Both the position numbers and the translations under genes were made by a program. Positions 34,647 through 46,521 of a stretch of DNA of 64,000 nt are shown here, piece after piece. The notes below the pieces were generated by a model. It was not told the origin of the DNA. It did not search any database and saw nothing but the letters and a program-made list of their open reading frames with translations. The stretch is from Epiperipatus broadwayi (taxonomy: Eukaryota; Onychophora; Udeonychophora; Euonychophora; Peripatidae): contig JAQFVV010006203.1 in the NCBI GenBank assembly GCA_028023455.1, positions 8,784,876 to 8,848,875 of the forward strand, in the 5' to 3' direction. Positions within the stretch are counted from its first letter, which is position 1. Each line of letters starts with the position of its first letter.

Positions 34647-35823
34647 GTGAGTTACTTGATTTTTATTTTATTTCACATTTTATTGACTTATTTGCTAAAA
34701 TGATTTGTAATTCTATTAGGTAAACTTTATTATTATTGCAAAATAAGAGAAAAAAAGATCTCCCCTTGGTGTTCCTTTGTGTGTATATGTATATATTCAA
34801 AATCTACATGCATAAATTGTTCTTATTGCTTCAACATAGTACTTTTACTATAAACTTTACAAAATCTACATTTCAGCAGAAAGTGCGACACGCACATATA
34901 TTTTTAAAAAGTTTTAATTTCACAACACCTTTATTTGCCACCAGCAAAACACACACATTATAACATTTTACTTTTTAAGCTTTCATATTACATTACTTGT
35001 CAAATATTTTTATATATCCCCTTTCTAAAAATCATCCGTTTTTTCACTTTACACGCTCTCTTCCACTGTTGTACATTCTTTGCTGTTTCTCTACCTCTAA
35101 AATTATGTATAATATAATTTTTACTGTTATTAATTTTTTGTGATTATTTTTTTATCTACTCTTTTCAATATTTATGTATTTTTAAACTTTTCCATGTACT
35201 TTATTTTAGCATTTTTCTACAAATCATATGACAAAAATTTTATCCCCAATGGCCAATTGTAAGATTATCCCCTTCCAAGTGTTGCTTTCTATATTATGAT
35301 CTTTTACCCTCATAAGAATGAAAAGAAAGTAAGTCTGAATTTAAGATTCTTGAGGTATATTAAACTAAAAAAAAATTTAAACCTCATCCAAGTCAAGTAG
35401 GTATATGGATAATGCTAATAAAATTAAAGTGATTTGATAAACTGGATTTTCAGAAATGCAACAAATAAATAAAGTTTAATACACTAATATTGGAATAAAA
35501 TATATTTTTTTTGCACTTTTTTATATTGAAAATATAAATATTTATGAAAAAGCTAAAAGAGAGAGATAAAATACAGAAACAACTTGGATTGGTGTGTCCT
35601 CAACATATAATAGATTAACAAGATATAATAACATGGTAGTAATTGTGTCCTGCCATTTTATCATGTTCGATTACCACACCATATTTTATACAAGTGAAAT
35701 ATTCTTAAAAATTATGAGACTAAAATCAAAATAAAATGAAAACTAAAAAAGTATCCAACTTCATAAATAAAGAATTACAACTTTATTAAATTAGAGATTA
35801 TTCACTTTATCTAAATTATTTTT

Positions 35824-35902
35824 TTTTATTATTACTACTACTACCACTATCATCATCACCACAACCACCACTACTACCACTGTTATTATTATTATTATTT
35901 TC
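35824..35902. repeat. Trinucleotide microsatellite
   Basis: Runs of ATT, ACT, ACC and ATC follow each other as an imperfect trinucleotide tract. Confidence 0.85.
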
Positions 35903-36310
35903 AATTTAATTTTCAAAATTATTTTACTTTACTAATAAAAAAATAATCTGAAAATATATAACTAAAATAAAGTGTGAATGGGAAAAATTACTAGGCGTAC
36001 ATTTAATTTAAATAATTAATTTTATAAAAAGATCTTAATTCCATGTTTATTTTGTTATTGGAATTAATTTTTAACATATAAAGATTCCATTATGAAGAAA
36101 TGGATCTACTCTATGTAAAAGTTAAATATGCCATCACATTATTTAACTTGAAATACTGAAATGAGATTTCATTTTTGTCAATAAATTTATTAAACTAGCA
36201 ATGTATTATGAAATAATATTTTTATTTCTCTTAATTTCTCACATCCATATGCTGTAATAAAATACATCACTATCTTTTGCATTTTTTAAAGGCCATTTTA
36301 TTTTAATTTT

Positions 36311-36350
36311 CTATTTCAGCTGAATTGTAGCCTTCATCAGAAAACTGTAA
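36311..36350 (-). repeat. Hammerhead-like motif relic
   Basis: On the minus strand: AGTTTT, CTGATGA, A, GGCT, 7-nt loop, AGCT, GAAA, TA, then GAAAATT. The heptamer and GAAA are intact. Stem II pairs if the closing base was once C (GGCT with AGCC), and the AT-rich stem I partly pairs. Stem III would be only two bases. A degenerate Penelope-type hammerhead is possible, and chance is not excluded. Confidence 0.3.
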
Positions 36351-36757
36351 ATATTTGGTATCCATCCTTTTAACATGCATAATGCTTGATGGTGTTTTTT
36401 TGCAAAATCATATAAAATGTTACATTACCAGATCAGACTTTAATTTTACTACATATTTTTGACTTCAATTTTACTACGTATTTTAATTGTTTTTCGGTGC
36501 TTGTATTATAGATAAAGATGCCGTTGGATGGCGCCGTTTTCACGCTAAAACTATAAAATATGAACATTCACAGGCCATTGATTTTAATAATTTTTCTATG
36601 CTTTTTTGTAATGTGAAAATAAAAACAAAACAAAATCATCTTTTTTAAATATTATTTTTTATTAACGTATACAATTTAAATGATAATAATAAATGTAAAA
36701 TAAAATCAACAAATTACAATTTGATTCATGTTTTTTATATCGTATACTTTTTAAATT

Positions 36758-36870
36758 GTGTTACGGCTTTTTTTTATTAATTTTCTATCGGATATTTTTT
36801 TACTTGTGTTACGGCTTTTTTTTTTATCAATTTTCTATCGGAGATTTTTTTACTTGTGTTACGACTTTTT
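36758..36870 (+). repeat. Three-unit tandem of about 49 bp
   Basis: Units beginning GTGTTACG at 36758, 36806 and 36856 share a T-run, 'ttttctatcgga' and 'atttttttactt'. Confidence 0.75.
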
Positions 36871-36923
36871 TTGTTGTTGTTTAACTAAAAAATAATAATC
36901 GTAATAAAAGTAAAAGTTGTTAC

Positions 36924-37001
36924 GGTTAGATTTAGGGTTAGTTTAGGGTTAGGTTTAGGGTTAGTTTTAGGGTTAGGTTTAGGGTTAGTTTTAGGGTTAG
37001 T
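36924..37001 (+). repeat. Interstitial telomere-like repeat
   Basis: Six TTAGGG hexamers occur in a higher-order unit of about 12-13 bp (TTTAGGGTTAG with one to two extra G or T). The array is variant, not a pure (TTAGGG)n tract. The minus-strand open frame across it only encodes an NPKPNPKT-type repeat and is not a gene. Confidence 0.85.
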
Positions 37002-37930
37002 GTTCTGTTTGTTTGTAATGCTAAAATAAAAAAATTCAAAATCGTAACTGTACTCAGACAGAAAAAAGAAACTCAAACTTTTTTAAACAACGACAAACAC
37101 ATACAAATGTCTTCTTTACTTATTAAACATGTTTATAATATTTTCTTTTTATTAAATTTACAAAAAAAACCTGTATATTTGGACTTTCCTTACTGGATAT
37201 TTTTTTTGTACTGCTCTTTTTTACTTCAAAATATACAGACAGCAAGAATCTTCTTGGTCTGGTGAAATGTTACTAACAGTACGTTACTTGACACGTTACC
37301 TAATTGCAACTCAATAAAAACATAGATATTTAACATTTTTGCAAATAAAAGTTCAATACAATATGTTATAAAAAGTCTTATAATTATTGTTCTAAAAAAT
37401 ATGAACATTTTAATAGTTTAAAATAAAAAAAAATCCAATGAAAACAATATTTCAATACAATTCCAATACAAACTCTCTCATCAAGCCGTAATTATTTTAT
37501 ACATTGTGCGAATTCGGAAAATGTATTTGCTGCTATGCGACATACATGCTGTACTGTGACGCGACATAGCAGCCTGCATTCTGTAGCACACCAAAAAAGT
37601 TGTATTATAGAAAACACGGGTTCAGACATGTCAGCCGCGGAAACAGCATTTTTATGTGTTTTGGCGTGAAAAGCACACCATAGAGCGGTGCCTTTAGCTA
37701 TAAGATGAGTACCTGTTTTTCTATCTTTTTTGTTACGATTATTTTTTGGTTGAAAAAAATCATAACTTTTACTTGTAACTTTTACAGAGCCGGCTTTAAT
37801 TTAATTAGGTAGTTGAATTGTGTTTGGTCTTTTTTTTTTAACATGCTGTCACGGTTAATTTTTGGTTCAACTTTTTTTTTGATAAACATTGTCAAGCTTT
37901 TTTTTTTTACTTTTTTTATAATACAGACAT

Positions 37931-39416
37931 ACACCTGGGTCTCATTTTACGTGATAAATAGGTTCCTCAGAAAACACGCGCAAACGAAATTGTGCAAAAA
38001 TAGACATAACTTGCCTTGAAAAAGGGGGGATATGGACTGTGATTTTTCAAAACTCACGTAAAAGCAAAGCACCAATGAAAAATTTACTTTAAAATTCGTG
38101 CAAAAAAAAAAATAAGGAAATAAAATATGACTAATAAAAAATTTCAAATTTGAAAAAAATTGATACAAGACAAACTTTTTTTAACTATAATATTTTATTT
38201 TATTTTTATGCATAATTTACAGTAATTTGTATTTTTTTATACACTTTTAATTATTATCGCTATTTGCTGGTAAACAGGTTCGTTTGCAAACTGATAAAAA
38301 AATCAGATTCTTCACAAGATGAAATATAACTAGCACCAACATCACTCTCATGTTGTGTTAATTACTGGTTTTCTGGTGACAATGTAATTAGTAATTAATC
38401 TAACAACTAAAAATTAAATTCTTATTTTTGTCTTTAATTTTCAATTTTAATTGTGCCCACTGCTATTACTCATCTTTTAAAAATAAACTTGCTGACACTA
38501 AATGATTAATAATTGATTAAACATTCTTTTTTAAAAAGCAAAAACAGAATGTGATTTAAAATGCAAAATTAACATGCACAATGTTTGAACAAATTTACAT
38601 TATAATCTTAATCACATTCATATCGGCTTTTTCAAACCAAATTGTGCAAACGCTTTTTGTGGGTGTTAAATAATAAATGAATAACCTCTGACCCATACAA
38701 GATATAGAATTTATGCAGCAATAAAAGGAATCCTCTTATTACTACGACTCAAATATTTATATATGAGCAAATCTGAAGTACTGGCACAGAAGGTGTGACT
38801 ATAGAACAGTCACTTTGAATTACTATATATAACTTATGAATGAATGATGCCGATGAAATTTACTAGAATTTACTGAATGTCATTCCAACTGAAATTAATC
38901 ATATATATAAATCAGCATTTATTCAAAGTGACTGTTCTATAGTCACACCTTCTGTGCCATATATAAATATTTGAGTCGTAGTAATAAGAGGATTCCTTTT
39001 ATTGTTGCATAAATTCTATATCTTGTATGGGTCAGAGGTTATTCATTTATTATTTAACAATTTGGTTTGAAAAAGCCGATATGAATGTGATTACAATTGT
39101 ATACAGACGCTATAAAAAATAAATGCTGATTATAATCTTGTAAAATTTAATGTGTGTATACATAAAATGTGGAAATCATGATTTTAATTTCATTATTGCA
39201 TAAAATCTTACTATTATAAAGCACTGAAAATATTGAAATTACTAAGTTGAAAGTCAAATTTCAATAATGGGCTATTACTTTCAATATAATGTGAGTGCGC
39301 AAAATTTATTATTTAACGTAATAGCACAATATCGGAGTTCGACTTTCGGAGAAATAACAAATTGCATAACTTCAAAATCGTGTTAAATAAGTCCGCGTAA
39401 AAAGAGACCCAGGTGT
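37931..39416. mobile_element. 1.5-kb non-autonomous TIR element
   Basis: The ends at 37931-37951 and 39396-39416 are 21-bp inverse repeats with one mismatch, starting ACACCTGGGTCTC. TA flanks both ends, so a TA-duplicating family (Tc1/mariner-like) is possible, but no transposase is present. A 339-bp-family insertion (38610-39128) is nested inside. The small frames 37813-38019 and 37947-38168 are low-complexity shadows. Confidence 0.7.
38610..39128. repeat. 339-bp-unit repeat family, locus 2 (inverted dimer)
   Basis: The left copy (38610-38930) and the inverted right copy (about 38915-39128) share 'caagatatagaatttatgca', 'actacgactcaaatatttat' and 'ctatagaacagtcact' in opposite orientation. 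A hairpin GTGAC-N8-GTCAC precedes the GAATGA and TCATTC pair. An 11-bp direct repeat ATTATAATCTT flanks it at 38599-38609 and 39129-39139. It lies inside the 37931-39416 element. Confidence 0.75.
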
Positions 39417-39734
39417 ATATATAAAATGTAGCATTAATTTGATAAGGTAGTTGAATAATTGTTTTGGTCTTTTTTAGACGATGTTATGTTAATTTTACGT
39501 TCAACTTTTTATTTTTAATAAATATTGTCAAGCTTTTTTTTTTTGAACTTTTTTTATAATACAGAAACACAAATAAAAGGTAACATTACAGGGCTTGCTT
39601 GATAAGGTAATTGAATTGTTTTTGGTCTTTTTTTAGATGTTGTTACAGTTAACGTTTTGGTTCAACTTTTTTTTTTAATAATCATTGTCAAGCTTTTTTT
39701 TTTTAAATCCAGACATGCACACATATTGAAGCTG

Positions 39735-39850
39735 GAAATATAGTACATATTTCTGCTTCACCTAGTGCCAATGTCATCAGCACTAGTCTGGGTTTAAACC
39801 CAACATTATTAACTGACACCCATCTCATAATAGGTGGAAGTATATTTTAA
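39735..39850 (+). repeat. Dispersed repeat, related to 45770-45870
   Basis: The two stretches share 'cttcacctagtg(c/g)caat' and a following 'aacattatt' or 'aacattttatttt' segment. The palindromic GGGTTTAAACCC at 39789-39800 resembles a tRNA B-box neighbourhood, but no A box is visible. Confidence 0.45.
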
Positions 39851-42804
39851 TATTATAATCTTGTATATTTTATTCTTATTTTGTGATTAAAACTAACCTT
39901 TTATAATAATTATTTATTTTATAATATTTGTAGACCTATATTATGTTTATTTTATTAAGTTGGTATTTATATGTACATTAGGGGATCAATTGTATTTTGA
40001 AAGTTTCTATTTAAGTTTTAGTCAAATACTAAATGTGAAAGTCATTGTACTAAATTCCTAAAATTTTTCTAATCTAAACTTTAATTAAATAGATTTTGTT
40101 AGTACAATGACTGATAAACTTAATATGCTTGTTGTTGTTTTTTTAATTAGCAAATCAACCCTTGGGCATGTAGGATTCTAATTTCCCTCCAAAGCTGGCA
40201 CATACCACAGAGAAGCGTTTAGAGCAATTACAATTGGTGGTCAGTATAGATTAAATCCTGTAGATAAGACCAGAAGATATAAATAGTGGAAAATTTGATT
40301 GAAGAAAGTTATTACTGAGTTTACTGAAGAGAAGTGAGGAATACATATATACATCGTGCCTAAAGAAATGACGGGGTGAAAAGATCGGTCGTTTGCTTCT
40401 CAGAGGTCTGTTCCACCAGCCTATCCATGCCTTTGCAGTGCTTTGAACATCTAGCTAGAGACTGTCTGTGTCGAGGAAGCCTGAAATGATCTGACTATAT
40501 TAACTGCCTCTATTAACTGATTGATTCTGAGGTAACATCCAATTTGCAGCAAGCCATTGATTGATTTTATTTGTTTTCAAAATCTATATTAATTTATATT
40601 TTATATATTTGTGTAATGTTTATACGGCTTGGTTTTAAAATGCATCTTTTAAATTTATTTAAGTTAAAATATCAATTCTTATAAAACTACATTATTTTGG
40701 TGCGGCAAATTAAATTAATTTTTGTCGGTTTGTTTAGATTATTTGACTGCAAAATTCAATGAGCTATTAACTTTAAATCCCCCCCCCCCTGTTATTTTTC
40801 TTTTAATTTAAAAATCATTACAAGAAGACTTACCTTCCGTAAATTAATTAATAAAAAGCTCATTTAGTTTTGTACCTCATATATAAATTTATTGAATGAT
40901 TGAAATTATTCTAAAGTATCTTATTATTATCTCCAATTTAAAAGAGCCCTGTAATTATTTCTAAAAGAATAAATAATTTTAGTGGAGCAATTGAGTAAAA
41001 TTATCATAGAATTTTATCAGTATATATATATATTTCATACATATTTTATTTGTCAGAAAATATTAAAATTATGATTTACAATTTATTAGTTTGATATTTA
41101 ATGCCCGTCTATGTTAACTAAAGACAAATCCTATTTTGTAATCTTCCGTGTGAGTGGGAAAACAATTTTATATTTAGTTTTAATTCTTGCCGTAATATAA
41201 TTTACTGTTCATTCATTAATGAGTAATATTTGTGGGACTTTCTATGACGTCAGGGAACTGATTATTTTAATCAGGAATTCATTTAGTAATTTTATTAGTG
41301 ATACGTTATTTTATATATACGTCGAGGGCATTGTGTATTTATAGTTACAACCATTTCTTTATTACTGCTATTCTTGCTTTGCTACCAACCTCTTAGGACC
41401 TTCGAATCTGACCAGTCCAATCTCTCACTCTCCCCCAAAGTAGACATGGTTCATACCAGGGACCTTTTGAGCATTGCCATTAAGATGTGTATGCACATCG
41501 AAATATTATCATGATTATTTGGAGACGTGCTTTAGCTGGAGGGCTAGCATTTCTCTTATCTCCTGTACATATCAGGAACTTCTTTAGCAAAGCCACCCAG
41601 AGGTTCATAGCAAACCTCATTTCTTTTGTTGTAATTTGCAATAGTATACTGCCCTCCTCATCATTATCATTTTATAGCTTTATGTAGCAATCCTGCAATG
41701 CTCTCTGCCGTGATGGCATGTCCTTCACAAACAAATTTTGTAATTAATTAAATCTGACTGTACAATTGTCAATTATTTATTTAAGAATTATTTTGCTTCC
41801 CACACTCATTATATACAAATGATTATAAATGTAATAATGTTTTAAATGTACGCTTTCATATCTTTTAATATATATAAAGGGATTTATTTGTAATATCTTG
41901 AAGAGGGCTAATAACATTTTATTGCTAATTGGTTTTGGCCGACCAATTAACAAACTTTTACATTGTTTGTCAAAGCTGCATCAAAACAATTAAATAAATA
42001 ACCAAGTTGTATAAACAAAGGCTTAACTTTATTTTGTACTAAATTCTTTAATAAATTCCTATAATATTGTTATTTAAATAAGCTTAGTTTGTCATCACTC
42101 CCAATCTCTAAGGTTCATTACTCTATTTGTTTAAATATTTCTTTGATTTCAATTCACTTCTTTGTAGTGTTGCCATAAAGAATTATCATTATTACGGTTC
42201 AAACCATTACTAATCAACCAAATCATATCTGTACCACTTTGCAATTGTCAGAATCCACTAAATCATTGGTTTTCCATATAAACCCCCTTTTTATTTTGAG
42301 TCTCTATGTGAACCATGACCTCCAGCTGGGACGGAATAAAAACCAAGCACTGCTAGTGTCATCACAACCATTATCCATTAGTCAGAGAGGCAGTAGTTTA
42401 GGCAAATAGGTTAGGATTCATCCTTGCCCTGACATATGTATCTTGTACATGGTTGGATTCAAGGTACTTTTGCTTGGATTATTGGTCTTGTTGAATGAAT
42501 ACACGATTTTGACCGGCACAATATATAAACAGAAAAAGAGCAATCAAAACTGTTTTGGAAAAATTGTTTTGCTTTTTTATTAATCAAAACACGAAATCAA
42601 CTGTTTTTTGGGTGTCTTGAGGTTAGTTGATTTTTTTTTAAATCATCATTTGTTATGAATCCTTTAACCTTTAAGAAAAAAATCATGCTTTTTATAACAC
42701 AAACACACACACACACATCTAAACACAAAAACAGCAATGAAAAATGGTTTGTTTGTTTTTTTCTGGTTTATTCATCAATATATGAAAACAAAATTTCAAG
42801 TGAA

Positions 42805-43890
42805 CTATGAACAAAGACAACAACCAAGTAAAAAAGCATTGGGTCTCACAGACATCTCTGAGAGGATGGCCAGAAAAATGTCTTCTTCCTTATGCAGATG
42901 GTGCCAAATAAATTCTGCCAGGTAGTTGTCTGGCAATTTCCTGGCAGTTCCACATTGTTTGCAGTTTCGCCACTTCAATAGGCCCCAAAGACACTTGACA
43001 TTTTGCATGTGAATGCCCATGTTTGGCTCCACAAAGTTGTAATGGTGTTAACTGCCAGGTGTTGAAAGCCTGCAACCTGCAGATCTACAGTCTTGTAGCC
43101 CCACCAACAATCAGAGTAGATAATTGACTCAGCTTCATGTAGTCTTTCAGGGCCTGCCAAAGTGTGGACACCGATCAGGAAGGAACAGCTGTCAGAAAAC
43201 ATTCCCCACTATAATGACACCAAAAGCCTGCAACCTGCAGATCTACAGTCTTGTAGCCCCACCAACAATCAGAGTAGATAATTGACTCAGCTTCATGTAG
43301 TCTTTCAGGGCCTGCCAAAGTGTGGACACCGATCAGGAAGGAACAGCTGTCAGAAAACATTCCCCACTATAATGACACCCCTCCCCCAAATTTCCACTGC
43401 TGCGGAAGGACAAAGCCCTGGTTGTTTTTACAATGACTCCCCATAGTCTTCACCTCAACAATCAAACTTGGCCTGCCTATTTGACAGCAAGGTCTGGCTT
43501 CCTAGTTCTCATGGCACAGCTCATGCAGCCTGTTGTTCCAATGTAAGATGGCATTCTTGAACAAATCGAGCTCTGAGTGGCCCCCTTTAATGGTCAACTG
43601 TTCATGGCTCCAGTAGTAGATAACACAGAGTGCTTTAGACAAGAGGGTTCTTGAGCTGTCAAACCAACTGCCATTCTTCACAGAACACCTTCTATCACAC
43701 GACGTTGAACATCGGAACTGATTTGTTTTATTTGTATGATAAATTCTCATCAACGATCCACAAATGCAGGTCTTCTCATTTATTGTAACATTTTTGATTG
43801 TAGAAATGAAACCACTTCGAATTCTGTTGATGGCAAATCTTTCAAGCAGATAATTTGTTTGCTGAAATGTGCCATTTTGTTTGTCTCAAG
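42805..43890 (-). pseudogene. Second Merlin transposase, disrupted by an exact internal duplication
   Basis: Read on the minus strand from about 43890, a block near 43760-43880 resembles the Merlin N-terminus. The open frame 43753-43502 then contains 'CDRRCSVKNGSWFDSS', the C-x-x-x-x-S-x-R-x-G-S-W-F-type segment that precedes the DDE core. The second catalytic block IYSDCWWGYKTVDLQVAG occurs twice because of a 158-bp tandem duplication. The C-terminal frame 43032-42805 has 'GIHMQNVKCLWGLLKWRN', 'GTARK' and 'YLAEFIWHHL'. The first catalytic Asp segment is not evident between 43380 and 43500. Terminal inverted repeats were not found. The protein resembles but is not a near copy of the 27.6 kb Merlin. 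It is inactive. Confidence 0.82.
43065..43380. repeat. Exact 158-bp tandem duplication inside the Merlin gene
   Basis: 43065-43222 repeats as 43223-43380, starting AAAGCCTGCAACCTGCAG, with a difference seen only at the last base. The length is not a multiple of three, so it shifts the transposase frame. Near-identity means it is very recent, or an assembly duplication. Confidence 0.9.
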
Positions 43891-44487
43891 AAGACATTAC
43901 TTGACGTGTGACCTTCTTAAAATTCGGTTCGTTCCTACGAACTACTTTTGTCGCCTTCAAATTTCTCTCCATGACCAATTGAACTTTGTGACAATTTCAT
44001 TTTAGTCAAATTGCATGAATTCCATTTACCAGAAAAAAAAAAGATTTCAAAGTCAAAACTTTAAAACAGTTGACATCTCCACACCCTCACATAAGACAGG
44101 AGAAAAAATTTATGTGTGAGATTTCGCATAAAATGACTCTGAAGCACAAAGCAGGTCATAATATTTATGTACAATATCTAATACAATGTACAGGGTGTAT
44201 TAGACATAACATATGTCCTGCTGGGCCACTTAAATGGCATTATTATGTGATTTTACATATAAATAATGCCACCAAGCAGCACAAGTGTTTGAAGGATTAA
44301 TACCAAATATTTTATTATATTTTATCTCAAAATATATCAATATTAACCACAATACATTTTATTATTCATATATTTAAAATGATTATTATTTAAGTATAGA
44401 TGTTATTATAGTGATTCTATTTCCATCATCTATTATTATTTGATAAATATGTTTAGAAAAATTCAAGCTTTATTTAAATTCACCATT

Positions 44488-44600
44488 CACAAATCTAAAG
44501 GTCTCTAATTTGATTTCTTATAGTAGTACTGACTGGTTAAGCCACCAACATCTGAAGATAGGAGAAAAGTTGTGTTATAAACTAACTTGTGTGTTAATAC
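44488..44600 (+). repeat. Fragment of the Penelope terminal repeat
   Basis: The order 'aatctaaaggt', 'gttaagccaccaac', 'atctgaagatagga', 'gttataaactaac' and 'ttgtgttaatac' parallels 22150-22270 of the right arm of the Penelope-like element. Substitutions and indels are many. It keeps CTGAAGA, but the GAAAC box reads TAAAC. Confidence 0.5.
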
Positions 44601-45981
44601 TAATAGTTGAATATATTTCAAAAATTTAAATAATTTGAAAAATGATTAAGAAATTGTAATTCTAAATATTTCATTCTCTTTTCTCTAATTAATGTAATTC
44701 TTATAAACTCATGGTAATTGAGTACTGTATTATGAAAAGGTAAACTCTTGAATTTCAACTTTTAAGAAATTATAATCGATGTTGGAAAAAATAAAACATC
44801 TAATTACATCTAAAATACCATCATCATAAACTTCCAGACAAACATTTTAAATATAGCTTTTGTCTTAGAATTATATTATTTAACTGTCCTTAATATAACA
44901 TTTAATTTTATACTTTGTAATTTATTTTTATAACAATTATTTAATATTAATATACTCTAACACAGTCAGTTTAAAAAGACCTATATTATTTTAAAATATT
45001 ATTAGTGTTTCTATTAACATTTAATGACACAACAAATCACTAAATGACATTTTAACATGTTGAATATATGCACATTACGTCACACATACATATTATGACA
45101 TATAGTTTTTATTAATGTTCTGTCATGCGCACTTTTTATCACAGTTCAAAATCATTATACAATCAATATTTATGATAAAAAATATTTATTTAATAAGTAA
45201 TTTTTTTACAAATTTTTTTATTGTATTTGATAAGTAGTTTTTTTTTTAATTAATAAAGGTTTTATTTACAAGTAAATAATATAAATTGAAGCTTTGCATA
45301 TAATTCTTCTTATTATTTTTATATTTTATAAGTAAAGATTACATAATGTTCTACTTGAAATTTCTTTCGTTTCTATGCTTGATTTTATTTATTTTTATAA
45401 TTGTCCAAAATTTTAACTAGAAGTTGTTGATTGTAAATGAGTAATTTTTTATTTTTTTATTGTAATAAAATGTCCATATAATAATTTGGAAAATGTGAAA
45501 AAAAATACAATAAACTGAAATATTACAATGCAGCAAAGTCTGTTCTCATCTTATTTTTAATATTTCAAATGTTTCATATCTAATTCATGAATTTATCATT
45601 AATTATTTTTGTTTGCAAATGCAAATTCCCATTTCTTTTACAGAGATATCTATTTATTAGTAATGAAAAAAAAATCATTTATCAAATGTAAAAAAAAAGG
45701 TTATTATATTTACTAAATAAATGTGACTTTAAGTAAATGTTTGGATAATGATGAAAAAAACTCATAAGGATATGTATATATGTGATATAACCTTTCTGCA
45801 TTTCAATGTCTTTTCATACTTCACCTAGTGGCAATTTGAGTTAATAGTTCAACATTTTATTTTAATATTAAAATAATTTTTTCATTGTTCTAAATCAATA
45901 ATTGTATTTGATTTATCAAAAATATAAGTTTAAAAATGAAAAAATATTAAAAAATTATATTTGTGCCTTCCAAATATAAAA

Positions 45982-46058
45982 AATCATCATCATCATCATC
46001 ATCATAATAGTAGTAGTAGTAGTGGTGTGGGGGTAGTGGTGGTGGTAGTAGTAGCAGC

Positions 46059-46138
<80 letters not shown>

Positions 46139-46190
46139 CAGCAGCAGCAGCAGGAGCAGTAGCAGCAGTAGCAGTAGTAGTAGTTCAGCA
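45982..46190. repeat. ATC/TAG/CAG compound microsatellite
   Basis: (ATC)n runs into a TAG/GTG section, a long (TAG)n and CAG variants. The open frames through it on both strands encode only poly-Leu, poly-Tyr and poly-Val and are not genes. Confidence 0.95.
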
Positions 46191-46521
46191 TCAAATGGTT
46201 CACTTTTCAGAGTCAAGATAATAAGCTTCAGCATTTTACACTTAGAAAATACTAAAAGAAGCTGAAAAGGTATAAAAATTTACATGTACACCCTTTGTTC
46301 TATATAGAATTCATACCTTTTTTCAATGTTTTGTGATAATTTTCATTGAAAATTTTAACAAAAATGAAATCATTAGACAATAATTTTAAAAAGAATATGG
46401 CAAGAGATATCACATGACCATATGTCTCATAATAGCCCTGCAGCTAGCAGTTCTCTTGTTCACAGTTAAGGTAACAAACTCCAATGTTTTACTTTAGAAA
46501 ATACTAAAAACCTAAACCTAA

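Larger units (their letters stand above)
36506..37703. mobile_element. TIR element enclosing a telomere-like array
   Basis: 57-bp ends 36506-36562 and 37647-37703 are inverse repeats at roughly three-quarters identity. Both start TTATAG(A/C)TAAAG and share ATGG and TTTTCACGC. The interior carries a three-unit tandem at 36758 and a TTAGGG-rich array at 36924-37001. No transposase is seen and the superfamily is unknown. Confidence 0.5.
37795..39720 (+). repeat. Three-copy tandem repeat split by a transposon
   Basis: Copies at about 37795-37930, 39430-39580 and 39593-39720 share 'ggtagttgaatt', 'tttggtcttttttt', 'ttcaactttttttt' and 'cattgtcaagcttttttttt'. The TIR element 37931-39416 sits between the first and second copy and probably inserted in the array. 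Confidence 0.7.

Noticed and set aside
36885-37076. Minus-strand open frame with NPKPNPKT repeats
   Set aside because: Direct translation of the telomere-like array, with no independent support.
41487-41687. 66-codon open frame in a more mixed-composition stretch
   Set aside because: No recognisable motif on either strand. May be part of an unidentified repeat.
44070-44300. Possible C2H2 zinc-finger fragment (HIRQEKKFMCEISHKM then LKHKAGH)
   Set aside because: The second cysteine is Ser and the spacing between Cys and His is far too short. The likeness to a TGEK linker is in another frame. Too weak.
45947-46234. Open frames of 82-95 codons on both strands (poly-Leu, poly-Tyr, poly-Val)
   Set aside because: Produced entirely by the TAG/ATC microsatellite.
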